Assembly: GCA_002362105.1 (NCBI GenBank)
Contig: DETD01000031.1
Location: forward strand, 25,422 to 89,421
Reading direction: 5' to 3'
DNA: 64,000 nucleotides
Origin: Bacteroidales bacterium UBA3297
Lineage (GTDB): Bacteria; Bacteroidota; Bacteroidia; Bacteroidales; Paludibacteraceae
The notes below the pieces were generated by a model. It worked only from the letters and a program-made list of their open reading frames with translations. It searched no databases and was not told where the DNA came from. A program made the translations under genes and the position numbers. Shown here one piece after another: positions 25,500 through 35,400 of the stretch; the first letter of the stretch is position 1; each line of letters starts with the position of its first letter.

Positions 25500-26252
25500 A
25501 TGAAAAAAACATTATTCTATACACTTTCTATTGGTGTTCTGACGCTGATTTCTTGCCAAAATCGACAGCCAGAGAAATCACCCTTAGAAATGATGGTAAA
25601 CGATTACGTGGAGAAAAATTTTCCCAACTGGGACTCTACCAGATATGAAGGCGACACATTATACCTTCATGCCTACTTCTCTCATTACGATGCTGACCCT
25701 TCTATAAAAATAACCGACAGCACAGCAGTATTAGATGTTATTGCATCTGTGGGTGGAGCCGAGAACCGGATGGTGTATCCGGAGTTTCAGCCTCTGGTAG
25801 CACCGCCGCCAGCACCAACAAAGGATGAAATAGATACAATAGAATATATCGACCAACTTGTAAAAGTCATTAAGGAAGCAGAACTAGAAATACATGGGAA
25901 AGAGTCTGTTGCCCCTGCATTAAAAAACAATAAAGAGAAAAAAAGGTACTATGAAGACAGATTGGCCGATTTATACAGAGAAATAGATACCCTCTATTTG
26001 CTAAATCCAACTTTGATTGGATATACCTATTTTGGTCCAATCCAAGTGATCATATTGGCAAAACACGACGTAGACAAAAAAATAGTTAATCCATTTCTAA
26101 AAGGTGTAAATATAATGGATCTTCGTCCTAGATACATTAGGCATAAAAAAGAGGAAAGAGAAATCGATTATTGTGGTTGGGGTTCTTTTAACGTCTATGG
26201 AATTGAGCCAGCCGGGCAATTCAGACAAGTTGGAGAATTTTTAATCGACTGA
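25500..26252 (+). CDS. Hypothetical lipoprotein
   Basis: A 250-residue protein with a lipoprotein signal (lipobox LISC, Cys20). The mature part has a proline-rich segment (FQPLVAPPPAPTKDEID, about 98-115) and a helical stretch (LVKVIKEAELEIHGKES). A C-terminal third with strands (GYTYFGPIQVIILAKHD, DYCGWGSFNVYGIE) follows. No family recognised. It lies downstream of the TPR gene and converges with pgi across a terminator. Confidence 0.65.
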   Translation: MKKTLFYTLSIGVLTLISCQNRQPEKSPLEMMVNDYVEKNFPNWDSTRYEGDTLYLHAYFSHYDADPSIKITDSTAVLDVIASVGGAENRMVYPEFQPLVAPPPAPTKDEIDTIEYIDQLVKVIKEAELEIHGKESVAPALKNNKEKKRYYEDRLADLYREIDTLYLLNPTLIGYTYFGPIQVIILAKHDVDKKIVNPFLKGVNIMDLRPRYIRHKKEEREIDYCGWGSFNVYGIEPAGQFRQVGEFLID

Positions 26253-26312
26253 TTTCTTCGGACATCTTCATCAATCCTGCGCAAGATAATTCAAGAGTTC
26301 GCCAACCGCAAC

Positions 26313-26343
26313 AAAAAAAAGGGTGCACCATTCAGCGCACCCT
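26313..26343 (-). terminator. Intrinsic terminator of the lysS-gpsA-pgi operon
   Basis: Minus strand AGGGTGC (26337-26343) pairs with GCACCCT (26320-26326), followed by eight T, 28 bp after the pgi stop. Confidence 0.85.
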
Positions 26344-26370
26344 ATATAGTAAGTCAGGAAAAACCTTAAA

Positions 26371-27720
26371 TTACTTGCCAAGCTTAGCCTGGATCTTCTT
26401 GCTTTCTTCCTCGTAACCAGGCTTGTTAAGCAGAGCGAACATATTCTTCTTGTAAGCCTCAACACCAGGTTGGTTGAAAGTGTTAACACCCAAAACGCCA
26501 CCGCTGATACCACAAGCCTTCTCGAAGAAATAGATCAACTGGCCAAGGTAGTACTCGTTCAAGCGAGGAACGCTGACGCGCATGTTAGGCACACCACCAT
26601 CGACGTGAGCCAACTGGGTACCCAATTCAGCCATCTTGTTCACCTCGTCAACACGCTTGCCAGCAAGGAAGTTCAAGCCATCGAGGTTCTCCTTGTCAGA
26701 AGGAACAACAAGGTTCTTTTCAGGAGTTTCAACAGAGATGACAGTTTCGAAGATGGTACGCTCGCCTTCCTGAATCCACTGACCCATAGAGTGAAGGTCG
26801 GTAGTGAAGTCAACAGAAGCAGGGAAAATACCCTTGAGGTCCTTACCTTCGCTTTCACCATACAGCTGCTTCCACCACTCCATCATATAGTGGAGTTTAG
26901 GCTGGAAGTTAACCAAGATTTCAATCTTCTTACCCTTAGCGTAAAGAGCGTTACGGCAAGCAGCGTACTGTGCAGAAGGGTTCTGGTCGAAAGGAACGCT
27001 AGCAGCAGTAGCAGCCTCCATGTCGCGCGCACCAGCAACCAACTGGTCGATATCGAAGCCAGCAGTAGCAATAGGAAGCAGACCTACAGGAGTAAGAACA
27101 GAGAAACGGCCACCAATGTTATCAGGAATAACGAAAGTCTTGTAACCCTCAGTTTCAGCAGTCTTGCGGGCAGCACCCTTAACAGCGTCGGTAACAGCAA
27201 CAATAACCTTCTTAGCAGTTTCCTTGCCACGCTGGTCTTCGCACTGCTTCTTCAACAAACGGAAAGCGAGAGCGGTTTCGGTAGTAGTACCAGACTTAGA
27301 GATATTGATAACACCGAACTTCTTGTCCTTCAAGAACTCAGAAAGTTCAGCCAAATAATCTTCACCAATGTTGTTACCAGCATAAATCATGATTGGGCCG
27401 TTCTGGCTCTTGAGCAACCACTGGAAGCTGTTGCTAAGCGCTTCAATAACGGCACGTGCACCAAGGTAGCTACCACCGATACCAGCAACGACAACAACCT
27501 CGCAGTTATCGCGGAGGGTCTTAGCACAAGCCTTAATGTCGTCGAGGTGTTCTTTGGTAATAGAAGAAGGGAGGTGCAACCAACCAAGGAAGTCGTTACC
27601 CAGGCAAGTGCCCTTTTCCAAACCCTCGATAGCAGCCATAACTTTCTGTTCGAGAGCCTTAACTTCGGCAGCAGAGGTGCAACCGAAAGTCTTGTCGATG
27701 TTTAACTTGATGTTTTCCAT
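26371..27720 (-). CDS. pgi: Glucose-6-phosphate isomerase
   Basis: A 449-residue enzyme interconverting glucose 6-phosphate and fructose 6-phosphate in the cytoplasm. It has the sugar-isomerase core: VVAGIGGSYLGARAVIEAL (phosphate loop), GVINISKSGTTTETALAFR, a central GGRFSVLTPVGLLPI and the C-terminal GVNTFNQPGVEAYK lysine region. The length matches the short bacterial form. It is last in the lysS-gpsA-pgi operon, 26 bp after gpsA, with a terminator downstream. This gene order is familiar in Bacteroidales. Confidence 0.97.
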   Translation of the reverse strand: MENIKLNIDKTFGCTSAAEVKALEQKVMAAIEGLEKGTCLGNDFLGWLHLPSSITKEHLDDIKACAKTLRDNCEVVVVAGIGGSYLGARAVIEALSNSFQWLLKSQNGPIMIYAGNNIGEDYLAELSEFLKDKKFGVINISKSGTTTETALAFRLLKKQCEDQRGKETAKKVIVAVTDAVKGAARKTAETEGYKTFVIPDNIGGRFSVLTPVGLLPIATAGFDIDQLVAGARDMEAATAASVPFDQNPSAQYAACRNALYAKGKKIEILVNFQPKLHYMMEWWKQLYGESEGKDLKGIFPASVDFTTDLHSMGQWIQEGERTIFETVISVETPEKNLVVPSDKENLDGLNFLAGKRVDEVNKMAELGTQLAHVDGGVPNMRVSVPRLNEYYLGQLIYFFEKACGISGGVLGVNTFNQPGVEAYKKNMFALLNKPGYEEESKKIQAKLGK

Positions 27721-27746
27721 TATAATGAATTTTTATACTTTTAGTA

Positions 27747-28745
27747 TTAATGCATTTTTTCAGTCAGCAGTTTAATTTCCACCATCGGAGAAATCTTACC
27801 ATAAAGGATGTTGTAAACCGAATCGAGAATAGGCATATCGACCTTTCTCTCGGCGTTAATTTCCTTCATACACTTGGTGCCGTAATAGCCTTCGGCAATC
27901 ATTTCCATTTCCATTTGTGCCTGCTTAACCGAGTAACCGTCGCCAATAAGGGTACCAAACGTGTGGTTACGGCTGTAGTGTGAGTAACCGGTAACGAGCA
28001 AGTCGCCCAAATAGACCGAATCGTCGATAGAGCGCGGCGTATCACTCACCGCAGTAATAAAGCGGTTCATTTCTTGAGCCGCGTTACACATAAGCACAGC
28101 CTGGAAATTGTCGCCGTACTTCAAGCCATGACAGATGCCGGCAGCAATAGCATAGACATTCTTCAGCACAGAAGCGTATTCAATGCCAAACACATCTTCG
28201 TTAGTAGTAGCCTTAATGTAGTTACTGGTAATGGAATTAGCGAACCAAGAGGTCAGCTTCATGTCGGTACCTCCAATCGTCAGATACGACAAACGCTGTT
28301 GAGCCACCTCTTCAGCATGGCAAGGGCCACCAATCACCATCAGGTTATTTTCAGGCACGCCATACTTCATACGGAAGTATTCCGATACGATGACATTCTC
28401 TTCAGGCACAATACCTTTGATTGCCGACACCACAATCTTGCTGCGCAGACTGCGCTTCAACTTTTCGAGGTGCGACTTCAAATAAGGCGAAGGCGTAGCA
28501 AAAATCAGCAAGTCGGAGTCGCGAACAACTTCGTTAATATCGGAAGAAAAATGAATGCGCGAGGTGTCGAACGACACACTGCTCAAATAAGACGGGTTAT
28601 GGCGCGTGCGCATAATAGCCTCAATCTGTGAGTCGCGACGCATATACCAGTTGATATGCCGGTCGGGATTAATCAAACAGATTTTGGCAAGGGCAGTAGC
28701 CCAGCTACCACCCCCCATAACACCTATAGTAGGAATTTTATCCAT
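27747..28745 (-). CDS. gpsA: Glycerol-3-phosphate dehydrogenase [NAD(P)+]
   Basis: A 332-residue enzyme reducing dihydroxyacetone phosphate to sn-glycerol 3-phosphate for phospholipid synthesis. The N-terminus has the NAD-binding GVMGGGSWATALAK. The substrate domain contains SAIKGI, GGPCHAEEVA (in place of GPSFA) and the catalytic-lysine stretch VLKNVYAIAAGI. The ATG at 28743-28745 is chosen because it sits just before the Rossmann strand; a longer frame to 28802 would run into lysS. It follows lysS by 19 bp and precedes pgi by 26 bp. Confidence 0.95.
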   Translation of the reverse strand: MDKIPTIGVMGGGSWATALAKICLINPDRHINWYMRRDSQIEAIMRTRHNPSYLSSVSFDTSRIHFSSDINEVVRDSDLLIFATPSPYLKSHLEKLKRSLRSKIVVSAIKGIVPEENVIVSEYFRMKYGVPENNLMVIGGPCHAEEVAQQRLSYLTIGGTDMKLTSWFANSITSNYIKATTNEDVFGIEYASVLKNVYAIAAGICHGLKYGDNFQAVLMCNAAQEMNRFITAVSDTPRSIDDSVYLGDLLVTGYSHYSRNHTFGTLIGDGYSVKQAQMEMEMIAEGYYGTKCMKEINAERKVDMPILDSVYNILYGKISPMVEIKLLTEKMH

Positions 28746-28764
28746 CACTGGGTAAAAAGTGTTT

Positions 28765-30492
28765 TTATTCAATCTTGCCAAGCCATTCGGTAACCTGGTC
28801 AACCGAAGGGTTTTCCAGACCGACCTTGTACTTCTTATTCACGCCACAGATGTCTTGGTGGAATTTCTGTGGTTTAACCTCCTTCATATCAGCCACCAAA
28901 TTGTAGCCAGCTTTCTGCACCAAAGGAATCCAATCGGCAGGAATGCCCAAAGCCAGGAATTTAGCGTCGGCATCCTTCGGAGTCTTCTTCTCAGGCTTCA
29001 TCTGAGGGAAGAGCAGCACCTCTTGAATAGTGGTCTGTCCGGTCATAAGCATCACCAAACGGTCGATACCGATACCGATACCCGAAGTAGGAGGCATACC
29101 GTATTGTAGAGCACGGAGGAAGTCTTGGTCAATAATCATAGCCTCGTCGTCGCCCTTGTCGGCCAAACGCATCTGTTCCTTAAAGCGTTCTTCCTGGTCG
29201 ATAGGGTCGTTCAGCTCAGAATAAGCGTTAGCCAATTCCTTACCATTCACCATCAGTTCAAAACGCTCGGTCAGGCCTGGTTTAGAACGGTGCATCTTGG
29301 TCAGCGGGCTCATTTCAACCGGATAGTCGGTAATGAAAGTAGGTTGAATGAAAGTGCCCTCACAGAATTCGCCAAAGATTTCATCAATAAGTTTACCCTT
29401 ACCCATTGTGTCGTCGATTTCCATCTTGAGTGCCTTGCAGACCTCACGGATTTCCTCTTCAGACTTGCCGTCCAAGTCGTAGCCGGTCTTTTCCTTAATC
29501 GCCTCAAGAATAGGCAGACGGCGGAAAGGCGCCTTGAAACTGATCACATTATCGCCCATTTTCGATTCAGCGCAACCGTTGACAGCGATACAGATCTTTT
29601 CGAGCAACTTTTCGGTAAACGACATCATCCAGTTATAGTCCTTATACTGGACATAGAGTTCCATACAGGTAAATTCAGGGTTGTGGGTACGGTCCATACC
29701 CTCGTTACGGAAATTCTTGCCAATTTCGTAAACGCCCTCAAAACCGCCCACAATTAGGCGTTTGAGGTAGAGCTCGGTCGCGATACGCATATACATATCC
29801 TGATCGAGAGCGTTGAAATGGGTAATGAACGGACGGGCAGAAGCGCCACCCGCAATAGACTGCAAGGTAGGAGTTTCCACCTCGGTATATCCAGCCTCGT
29901 CGAGCGTGTTACGAAGGGTGCGGATGATGGTCGCACGCTTCTCGAAAGTAGACTTAATGCCATCGTTGACCACCAAGTCGACATAACGCTGACGGTAGCG
30001 GAGTTCAGGGTCGTCGAACTTATCGTAAGCGACACCATCTTTATACTTAACAATAGGAAGCGGTTTGAGCGACTTGCTGAGGACTGTCAGTTCAGAAACG
30101 TGGACAGAGATTTCGCCCATCTGCGTACGGAAGACATAGCCCTTAACACCAATGAAGTCGCCGATATCGAGCAAACGTTTGAAAACGGTGTTGTACATAT
30201 CCTTGTTCTCGCCAGGGCAGAGGTCGTCACGGCTGATATAAACCTGGATACGTCCTTTACTATCTTGGATTTCTGCGAAAGAAGCCTTACCCATCACACG
30301 GCGAGTCATCAAACGGCCTGCGATAGAAACTTCTTGCTGGGGAGCATCGTCCTTAAAGTTGTTTTTCAAATCGGTAGAATAGCCGGTAACAACGTATTCG
30401 GCAGCCGGGTATGGTTCAATACCCATAGCACGGAGTTCCTTCAAGCTCTCGCGACGAAGGATTTCCTGTTCGCTCAAATCTAACAAACTCAT
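28765..30492 (-). CDS. lysS: Lysyl-tRNA synthetase (class II)
   Basis: A 575-residue class II aminoacyl-tRNA synthetase from the ATG at 30490-30492 (MSLLDLSEQEI). An upstream ATG would start before the promoter box. It has an N-terminal OB-fold for the anticodon (VSIAGRLMTRR to about residue 150), motif 2 (FRNEGMDRTHNPEF) and motif 3 (GIGIGIDRLVMLMTGQ). The C-terminus extends about 70 residues past the catalytic core (FHQDICGVNKKYK region), as in other Bacteroidetes LysS. It charges tRNA-Lys. First gene of the operon with gpsA and pgi. Confidence 0.97.
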   Translation of the reverse strand: MSLLDLSEQEILRRESLKELRAMGIEPYPAAEYVVTGYSTDLKNNFKDDAPQQEVSIAGRLMTRRVMGKASFAEIQDSKGRIQVYISRDDLCPGENKDMYNTVFKRLLDIGDFIGVKGYVFRTQMGEISVHVSELTVLSKSLKPLPIVKYKDGVAYDKFDDPELRYRQRYVDLVVNDGIKSTFEKRATIIRTLRNTLDEAGYTEVETPTLQSIAGGASARPFITHFNALDQDMYMRIATELYLKRLIVGGFEGVYEIGKNFRNEGMDRTHNPEFTCMELYVQYKDYNWMMSFTEKLLEKICIAVNGCAESKMGDNVISFKAPFRRLPILEAIKEKTGYDLDGKSEEEIREVCKALKMEIDDTMGKGKLIDEIFGEFCEGTFIQPTFITDYPVEMSPLTKMHRSKPGLTERFELMVNGKELANAYSELNDPIDQEERFKEQMRLADKGDDEAMIIDQDFLRALQYGMPPTSGIGIGIDRLVMLMTGQTTIQEVLLFPQMKPEKKTPKDADAKFLALGIPADWIPLVQKAGYNLVADMKEVKPQKFHQDICGVNKKYKVGLENPSVDQVTEWLGKIE

Positions 30493-30523
30493 TATATATC
30501 TAATGTATATTATTTCTAAGGTA

Positions 30524-30557
30524 CAAAAGTACAAAATATCTGCCGAAATTCATCAAA
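30524..30557 (-). promoter_or_regulatory. Promoter of the lysS operon
   Basis: Minus strand TTTG (30554-30557), 22 bp, TACTTTTG (30524-30531), 31 bp before the lysS start. Confidence 0.55.
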
Positions 30558-30590
30558 GAATATGAAAACATAGCCAAAAGGGGCTACGTT

Positions 30591-31238
30591 TTATTTGTCT
30601 TGCTTGTTTTTGAGGTCGGCAAATTCCGGTTTGTTAACAATACGCGAAAGAGTTTCTGGTGTCATACGCATATAGAGCGCCAGCAAACGGAGCGGCACCC
30701 GCGACAGCAGTCCCGGATATATCATAGCAATACGTCTGACACGAATTTCCAGGTCGGGCGTACTCATCATAAGCGAGAAGTTAATTTCACGCATAGACGT
30801 AATATGTCCGAGCAGTTTGAACATACAGACCGCAAAACTGTGGTGTTTCTCAATCAGGTAGTACAAATCGTCGTAATTCAAGAAACTGACCACCGAAGGC
30901 TCCACCGCGTCGACGAGTTCAACACACGGCGACTGCGTATGGAACGCACGTCCGTTATGTGCAAAAGCGGGTCCCATAAGAATCCAGTTTATATACTCCT
31001 TATCGCCCCGCATTTCAGAAGACTTCAACGTTCCATCTTCAATAAAAAAAACGCAGTTGGCGATTTGGCCAGGCTTCAATATAACCGTTTTTTGAGGCAG
31101 ATAGACCCTAGTGAGCCGCAACATAATATCGTCGGCGCAATCAAAAACAGGGTGAAAGTGAGACAGAAACCCAATAACACCGCTGAAATCAGCCTGTGCT
31201 GTTTTCCGCTTTCCCGAAGTTTTTTTATTTCCTGTCAT
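30591..31238 (-). CDS. Crp/Fnr-family transcription regulator
   Basis: A 215-residue protein. Residues about 30-150 form a cyclic-nucleotide-binding-like jelly roll (VILKPGQIANCVFFIEDGTL, SVVSFLNYDDLYYLIE). The C-terminus (LLALYMRMTPETLSRIVNK) is the recognition-helix part of a Crp-type winged helix. The effector pocket residues of true CRP are not conserved, so the ligand is unknown. It starts 12 bp after the Sir2-family gene on the same strand, so the two are probably one transcript. The basic Lys/Arg-rich N-terminus (first 15 residues) is an addition to the usual fold. Confidence 0.8.
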   Translation of the reverse strand: MTGNKKTSGKRKTAQADFSGVIGFLSHFHPVFDCADDIMLRLTRVYLPQKTVILKPGQIANCVFFIEDGTLKSSEMRGDKEYINWILMGPAFAHNGRAFHTQSPCVELVDAVEPSVVSFLNYDDLYYLIEKHHSFAVCMFKLLGHITSMREINFSLMMSTPDLEIRVRRIAMIYPGLLSRVPLRLLALYMRMTPETLSRIVNKPEFADLKNKQDK

Positions 31239-31250
31239 AGCACTAGTAGC

Positions 31251-31970
31251 TTAATCTTTTAAAATGTAGTTTCGTTTAAAAATATCAATCAAATCACTCA
31301 TTCCCTCAGAAGCACCTTTTTGAATAACAGTAATAGCATGCTTGTAAGGCGACTTAACAGGTTTAGGGTCTATAAGGAAAACCGGCACATCGGCGCCCAC
31401 GTACCCCAGCAGTCCAGCAGCAGGGTAAACAGCGAGCGAAGTTCCAATCACCAGAAAGATGTCCGCCTCTCTGGTCCATTCAGCCGCCAGCTCAATATTA
31501 GGCACCCCCTCACCGAACCATACGATGTACGGGCGTTTCTGCGAGCCATCGTCCGCCATATCGCCCAACCGCAAATCGGTGTCAAACGGCCAATCGTGCG
31601 GCCAATCGGGGTACTTAACCGAAGCATACTTCGTCAACTCGCCGTGCAGGTGCAGCACTTTTTTAGATCCAGCCGCCTCATGCAGGTTATCGACATTCTG
31701 GGTAATGACCCTGACATCGAAGAATTCTTCCAATTCAACAAGGCCTATATGTCCGTAATTAGGCTTCAGTGTCTGCAACGAGCGGTGCAAGCTGTTATAG
31801 AAGTCGAGGACCAGTTGCGGGTTTCGCGAAAAGCCTTCAGGCGTAGCCACGTCCTCTACCCTATAGTTATTCCACAAGCCATCGGCATCGCGGAACGTAC
31901 TCATACCACTTTCTGCACTGATACCAGCGCCTGTAAGCACAACAAGTTTCTTTTTCAATGCGTTTTTCAT
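31251..31970 (-). CDS. Sir2-family NAD-dependent deacylase lacking zinc cysteines
   Basis: A 239-residue sirtuin. It has GAGISAESGMSTFRD (NAD-binding), TQNVDNLHEAAGS and HLHGEL (catalytic His). Start at the ATG at 31968-31970, just before the Rossmann strand. The protein contains no Cys at all, so the usual four-Cys zinc ribbon is absent; the matching region (YPDWPHDWPFDTDLRLGDM) is replaced, as I recall for a Bacteroidetes subgroup. Sirtuins remove acyl groups from lysine using NAD+. The Crp/Fnr gene follows 12 bp downstream. A TACATTTG box lies at 32010-32017 (minus strand). Confidence 0.88.
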   Translation of the reverse strand: MKNALKKKLVVLTGAGISAESGMSTFRDADGLWNNYRVEDVATPEGFSRNPQLVLDFYNSLHRSLQTLKPNYGHIGLVELEEFFDVRVITQNVDNLHEAAGSKKVLHLHGELTKYASVKYPDWPHDWPFDTDLRLGDMADDGSQKRPYIVWFGEGVPNIELAAEWTREADIFLVIGTSLAVYPAAGLLGYVGADVPVFLIDPKPVKSPYKHAITVIQKGASEGMSDLIDIFKRNYILKD

Positions 31971-32062
31971 AAAGGAAAAGCCACAATCCTCCCACCTGAA
32001 GGTTTGTGGCAAATGTATTAGACTACTGTAGTAATTTGAATATCAAGAAGAAGAGAAAAAGA

Positions 32063-32380
32063 TTAAAGGAGACCGTTAATCTTTTCTACGAGCATATTTT
32101 TAGGCATAGCGCCAACGGTTTTGTCGACGACCTCGCCATTCTTGATATAAAGAATGGTAGGCAGGTTACGGATTCCGAAAACAGAACACAGGTCCTCGTT
32201 TTCATCGGCATTCACCTTTCCAACAGTAACCCCCTTACCTTCATAATCTTTAGCAATAGCAGCAATGGTAGGACCAAGAGCCAAACACGGACCGCACCAG
32301 CTAGCCCAAAAATCAAGCACCAAGAGGTTGTCGGTAGCGGCTACCTCTTTATAGTTGCTATCAGTTACTTCTATTTCCAT
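32063..32380 (-). CDS. trxA: Thioredoxin
   Basis: A 105-residue thioredoxin with active site WCGPC, the preceding FWASWCGPC strand-helix, the cis-proline NLPTILYI and the closing helix. It has no signal peptide and is therefore cytoplasmic. It reduces protein disulfides with thioredoxin reductase. It lies 113 bp after dnaE on the same strand, but has an excellent promoter of its own in that gap. It is one of the clearest assignments in the window. Confidence 0.96.
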   Translation of the reverse strand: MEIEVTDSNYKEVAATDNLLVLDFWASWCGPCLALGPTIAAIAKDYEGKGVTVGKVNADENEDLCSVFGIRNLPTILYIKNGEVVDKTVGAMPKNMLVEKINGLL

Positions 32381-32407
32381 GGTTGTATACTTATTTAATT
32401 GTTAAAA

Positions 32408-32438
32408 CAAAAATAGGATAATAATCGGAGCAGACAAA
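32408..32438 (-). promoter_or_regulatory. Promoter of trxA
   Basis: Minus strand TTTG (32435-32438), 19 bp, TATTTTTG (32408-32415), both ideal, 28 bp before the trxA start. Confidence 0.7.
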
Positions 32439-32493
32439 ATTTAAGTCCAAAATCTTGCATATAAACCACTTCTTGCTACTTTTCGGACACAAT

Positions 32494-35400
32494 TCAATTC
32501 AAATAGAACATTAATAGTCCGTCATCGGACATTTGTTGCAACCGTTCAATCATCGGGTAAGAAGCGTTCACTTTGCACTTGCGCGCGAACAGCGGCACCG
32601 TTTTGCCCGTGCTTTGTTCGTGCACATGCAAATAAAGCAACACCTCGCCCTGGTTTTCCTGTAGCAGCGGCAAAAATTCGGAAACGAACATATCGTCAAT
32701 CTTGTCTTCACTGATGGTGATGGTCATCTTCTTCACCAACTGTTCTTTGACAGAAGACAATAACTGAACAGTTCCAATCTTAAATTCCAGCGCATCGGTC
32801 GGCTTGCTCCACTGGAAGCGCGACTTGAACTGACCCTCGATGTATACAGCCACGTTCTTGTGGAACCTGTTAGCCAGATTCATATAGTCTTCGCCAAAGA
32901 GGGCGAACTCGTGACTACCCTCATAGTCTTCGACCGTAACAATCGCGTACGGATTGTTTTTCTTCGTCATGCCCTCACGCACATTCGTAACCAAACCGCC
33001 GCAAGAAATCTGTTTGTTATAAAGTTTAGCTTTCTGTTCTTCCGGAGGGAGGTCGAAATCGGTCATATGGGTATTGACCACATACTTCAAGGCCACGGCA
33101 TAGTCGTCGAGCGGATGTGCGGAGAGGTAGATACCCACCAAGTCTTTCTCCTTGTTCAGCCTTTCGAGCGTAGGCCAAGGCTCAACGCCCTTAGGGAACG
33201 GCGGTTGCGGAATCTTCACGCCCGAATCGTCGGCCAAATCGGCAAAAAGGTTACCCATAAGGTCCGTATTCTTCTCACTCTGTACCTTGCTGCCATAGCG
33301 CGACAGCTCTTCGGCAAAAGTACCCTTAGGTCCCTGTGCGAACATAAACTCGCGCTTAAATCCCTCGAACGAGTCGAAAGCGCCACTCAAAGCCAAACTT
33401 TCGAGTGCCTTACGGTTAAGCGAAGAAGAAGGCACACGCTCTACAAGGTCGTAAATATCTTTGAACTTGCCGTTTTGCTCGCGTTCCTTAATAATGGCAT
33501 CGACCGCACTTTCACCCAGACCTTTCACACCAGCCATACCAAAACGAATAGCGCCGCTCTGGTTTACCGAGAAGTTGAGCTCACTTTCGTTCACATCGGG
33601 TCCCAACACAGCCACCTTCATGCGCTTGCACTCCTCCATAAACTTCGTCACCTTGGTAATATCGCTCTTATTACTGGTCAGGTTGGCCGCCATAAGTTCA
33701 GCCGGATAATGCGCTTTGAGGTAAGCCGTCTGGTATGCCACCCACGAGTAGCAGGTAGCGTGCGACTTGTTGAACGCATATTTAGCGAATTCTTCCCAGT
33801 CGCTCCATATCTTGTTCAGAATCTTCTCGTCGTGACCGTTCTTAGTACCACCGGCAATAAACTTGCCCTTCAGCTGTTCCAGAATGGCCATCTGCTTCTT
33901 ACCCATGGCCTTACGGAGCTTGTCGGACTCACCACGGGTAAAGTTGGCCAACTGGCGGCTGAGCAGCATGACCTGCTCTTGGTACACCGTAACGCCATAG
34001 GTATCCTTCAAGTACTTCTCCATACAAGGAATATCGTAGGTGATAGGTTCCTTTCCCAACTTACGGTTAATGAAAGTAGGAATGTACTGCATAGGACCCG
34101 GACGGTAAAGGGCGTTCATGGCAATAATGTCTTCGAACACGGTAGGCTGCAGTTCGCGCAAGTATTTCTGCATACCGGGCGACTCGAACTGGAACGTGCC
34201 GATGGTATCGCCACGGCTATAGAGTTCGTAAGTGAGTTTATCGTCAATAGGTATATGGTCGATGTCGACCTCGATGCCCTTAGAGTGTTTGATGTTGGCA
34301 ATTGCCTCCTTCAAGATAGAAAGCGTCGACAAGCCGAGGAAGTCCATCTTAATCAGGCCCACCGACTCAATCACGTGTCCGTCGTACTGCGTCACTTGCA
34401 CATCCTCGCCCGTATCTTTATCTTTAATTGTACACAACGGGGCGAATTTCTTCAGATCGTCGGCACCGATAATGAAACCGCAGGCATGTATACCAATCTG
34501 CCGGTTGGTGTTTTCCAACTGGCTGGCATAGGTGAGCGAGCGTCGAACAACCGGGTCGCCGTTATCATGGGCATCGGCCAGTTCGGGTATGTATTTAAAA
34601 CAGTTCTTCAGGTTGACCTTCGGCACCTTACCGGTTTTCGGGTCAGCCAAACTTTCGTCGAACTTATCGGGAACAAAAGAACAGATACGGTTCACCTCTG
34701 GAAGCGGCACCTGTTCTACACGGCAGACATCCTTGATACTCGACTTGGTCGCCATAGTACCATAGGTAATAATGTGCGCCACCGTTTCCGCACCATATTT
34801 TTTAGTCACCCACTGCAACACCTTACCACGGCCGGCATCGTCGAAGTCGACGTCGATATCGGGCAAAGAGATACGGTCGGGATTCAAGAAACGCTCGAAC
34901 AGCAAATCGTACTTGATAGGGTCGATGTCGGTAATACGCAGGCAGTAAGCGACTGCCGAACCCGCCGCCGAACCACGGCCCGGCCCTACCGAGACACCCA
35001 GTTCTTCACGGGCGGCACGGATATAGTCGCGCACGATAAGGAAGTAGCCAGGGAAACCCATGGTCTTCATGATGTAGAGTTCGAAATTGATACGGTCCTT
35101 CACCTCTTCAGTCAAGACCTCGCCATAGCGCCAGTGGGCACCCTCCCAAGCCAATTTGGCAAGATAATCGCCCTCGAGCTTGATACGGTACAGTTTTTCG
35201 TAGCCACCCAAACGCTTGATTTTCTTCTCACCATCTTCGCGACTGAGCACCACATTACCGTTCTCGTCTTCCGTAAACTCGTCGTAGAGCTGTTCCTGCG
35301 TATATTTTTGCCGGTAAAGTTCTTCCGTGCCAAACTCTTCAGGGATATCGAACTTCGGCATGATAGGTCCCGACTCAATCGAATAGCTCTCGACCTTAGC

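Noticed and set aside
26470..27705. 411-codon frame antisense to pgi
   Set aside because: Pgi is unambiguous and the antisense product has no recognisable features.
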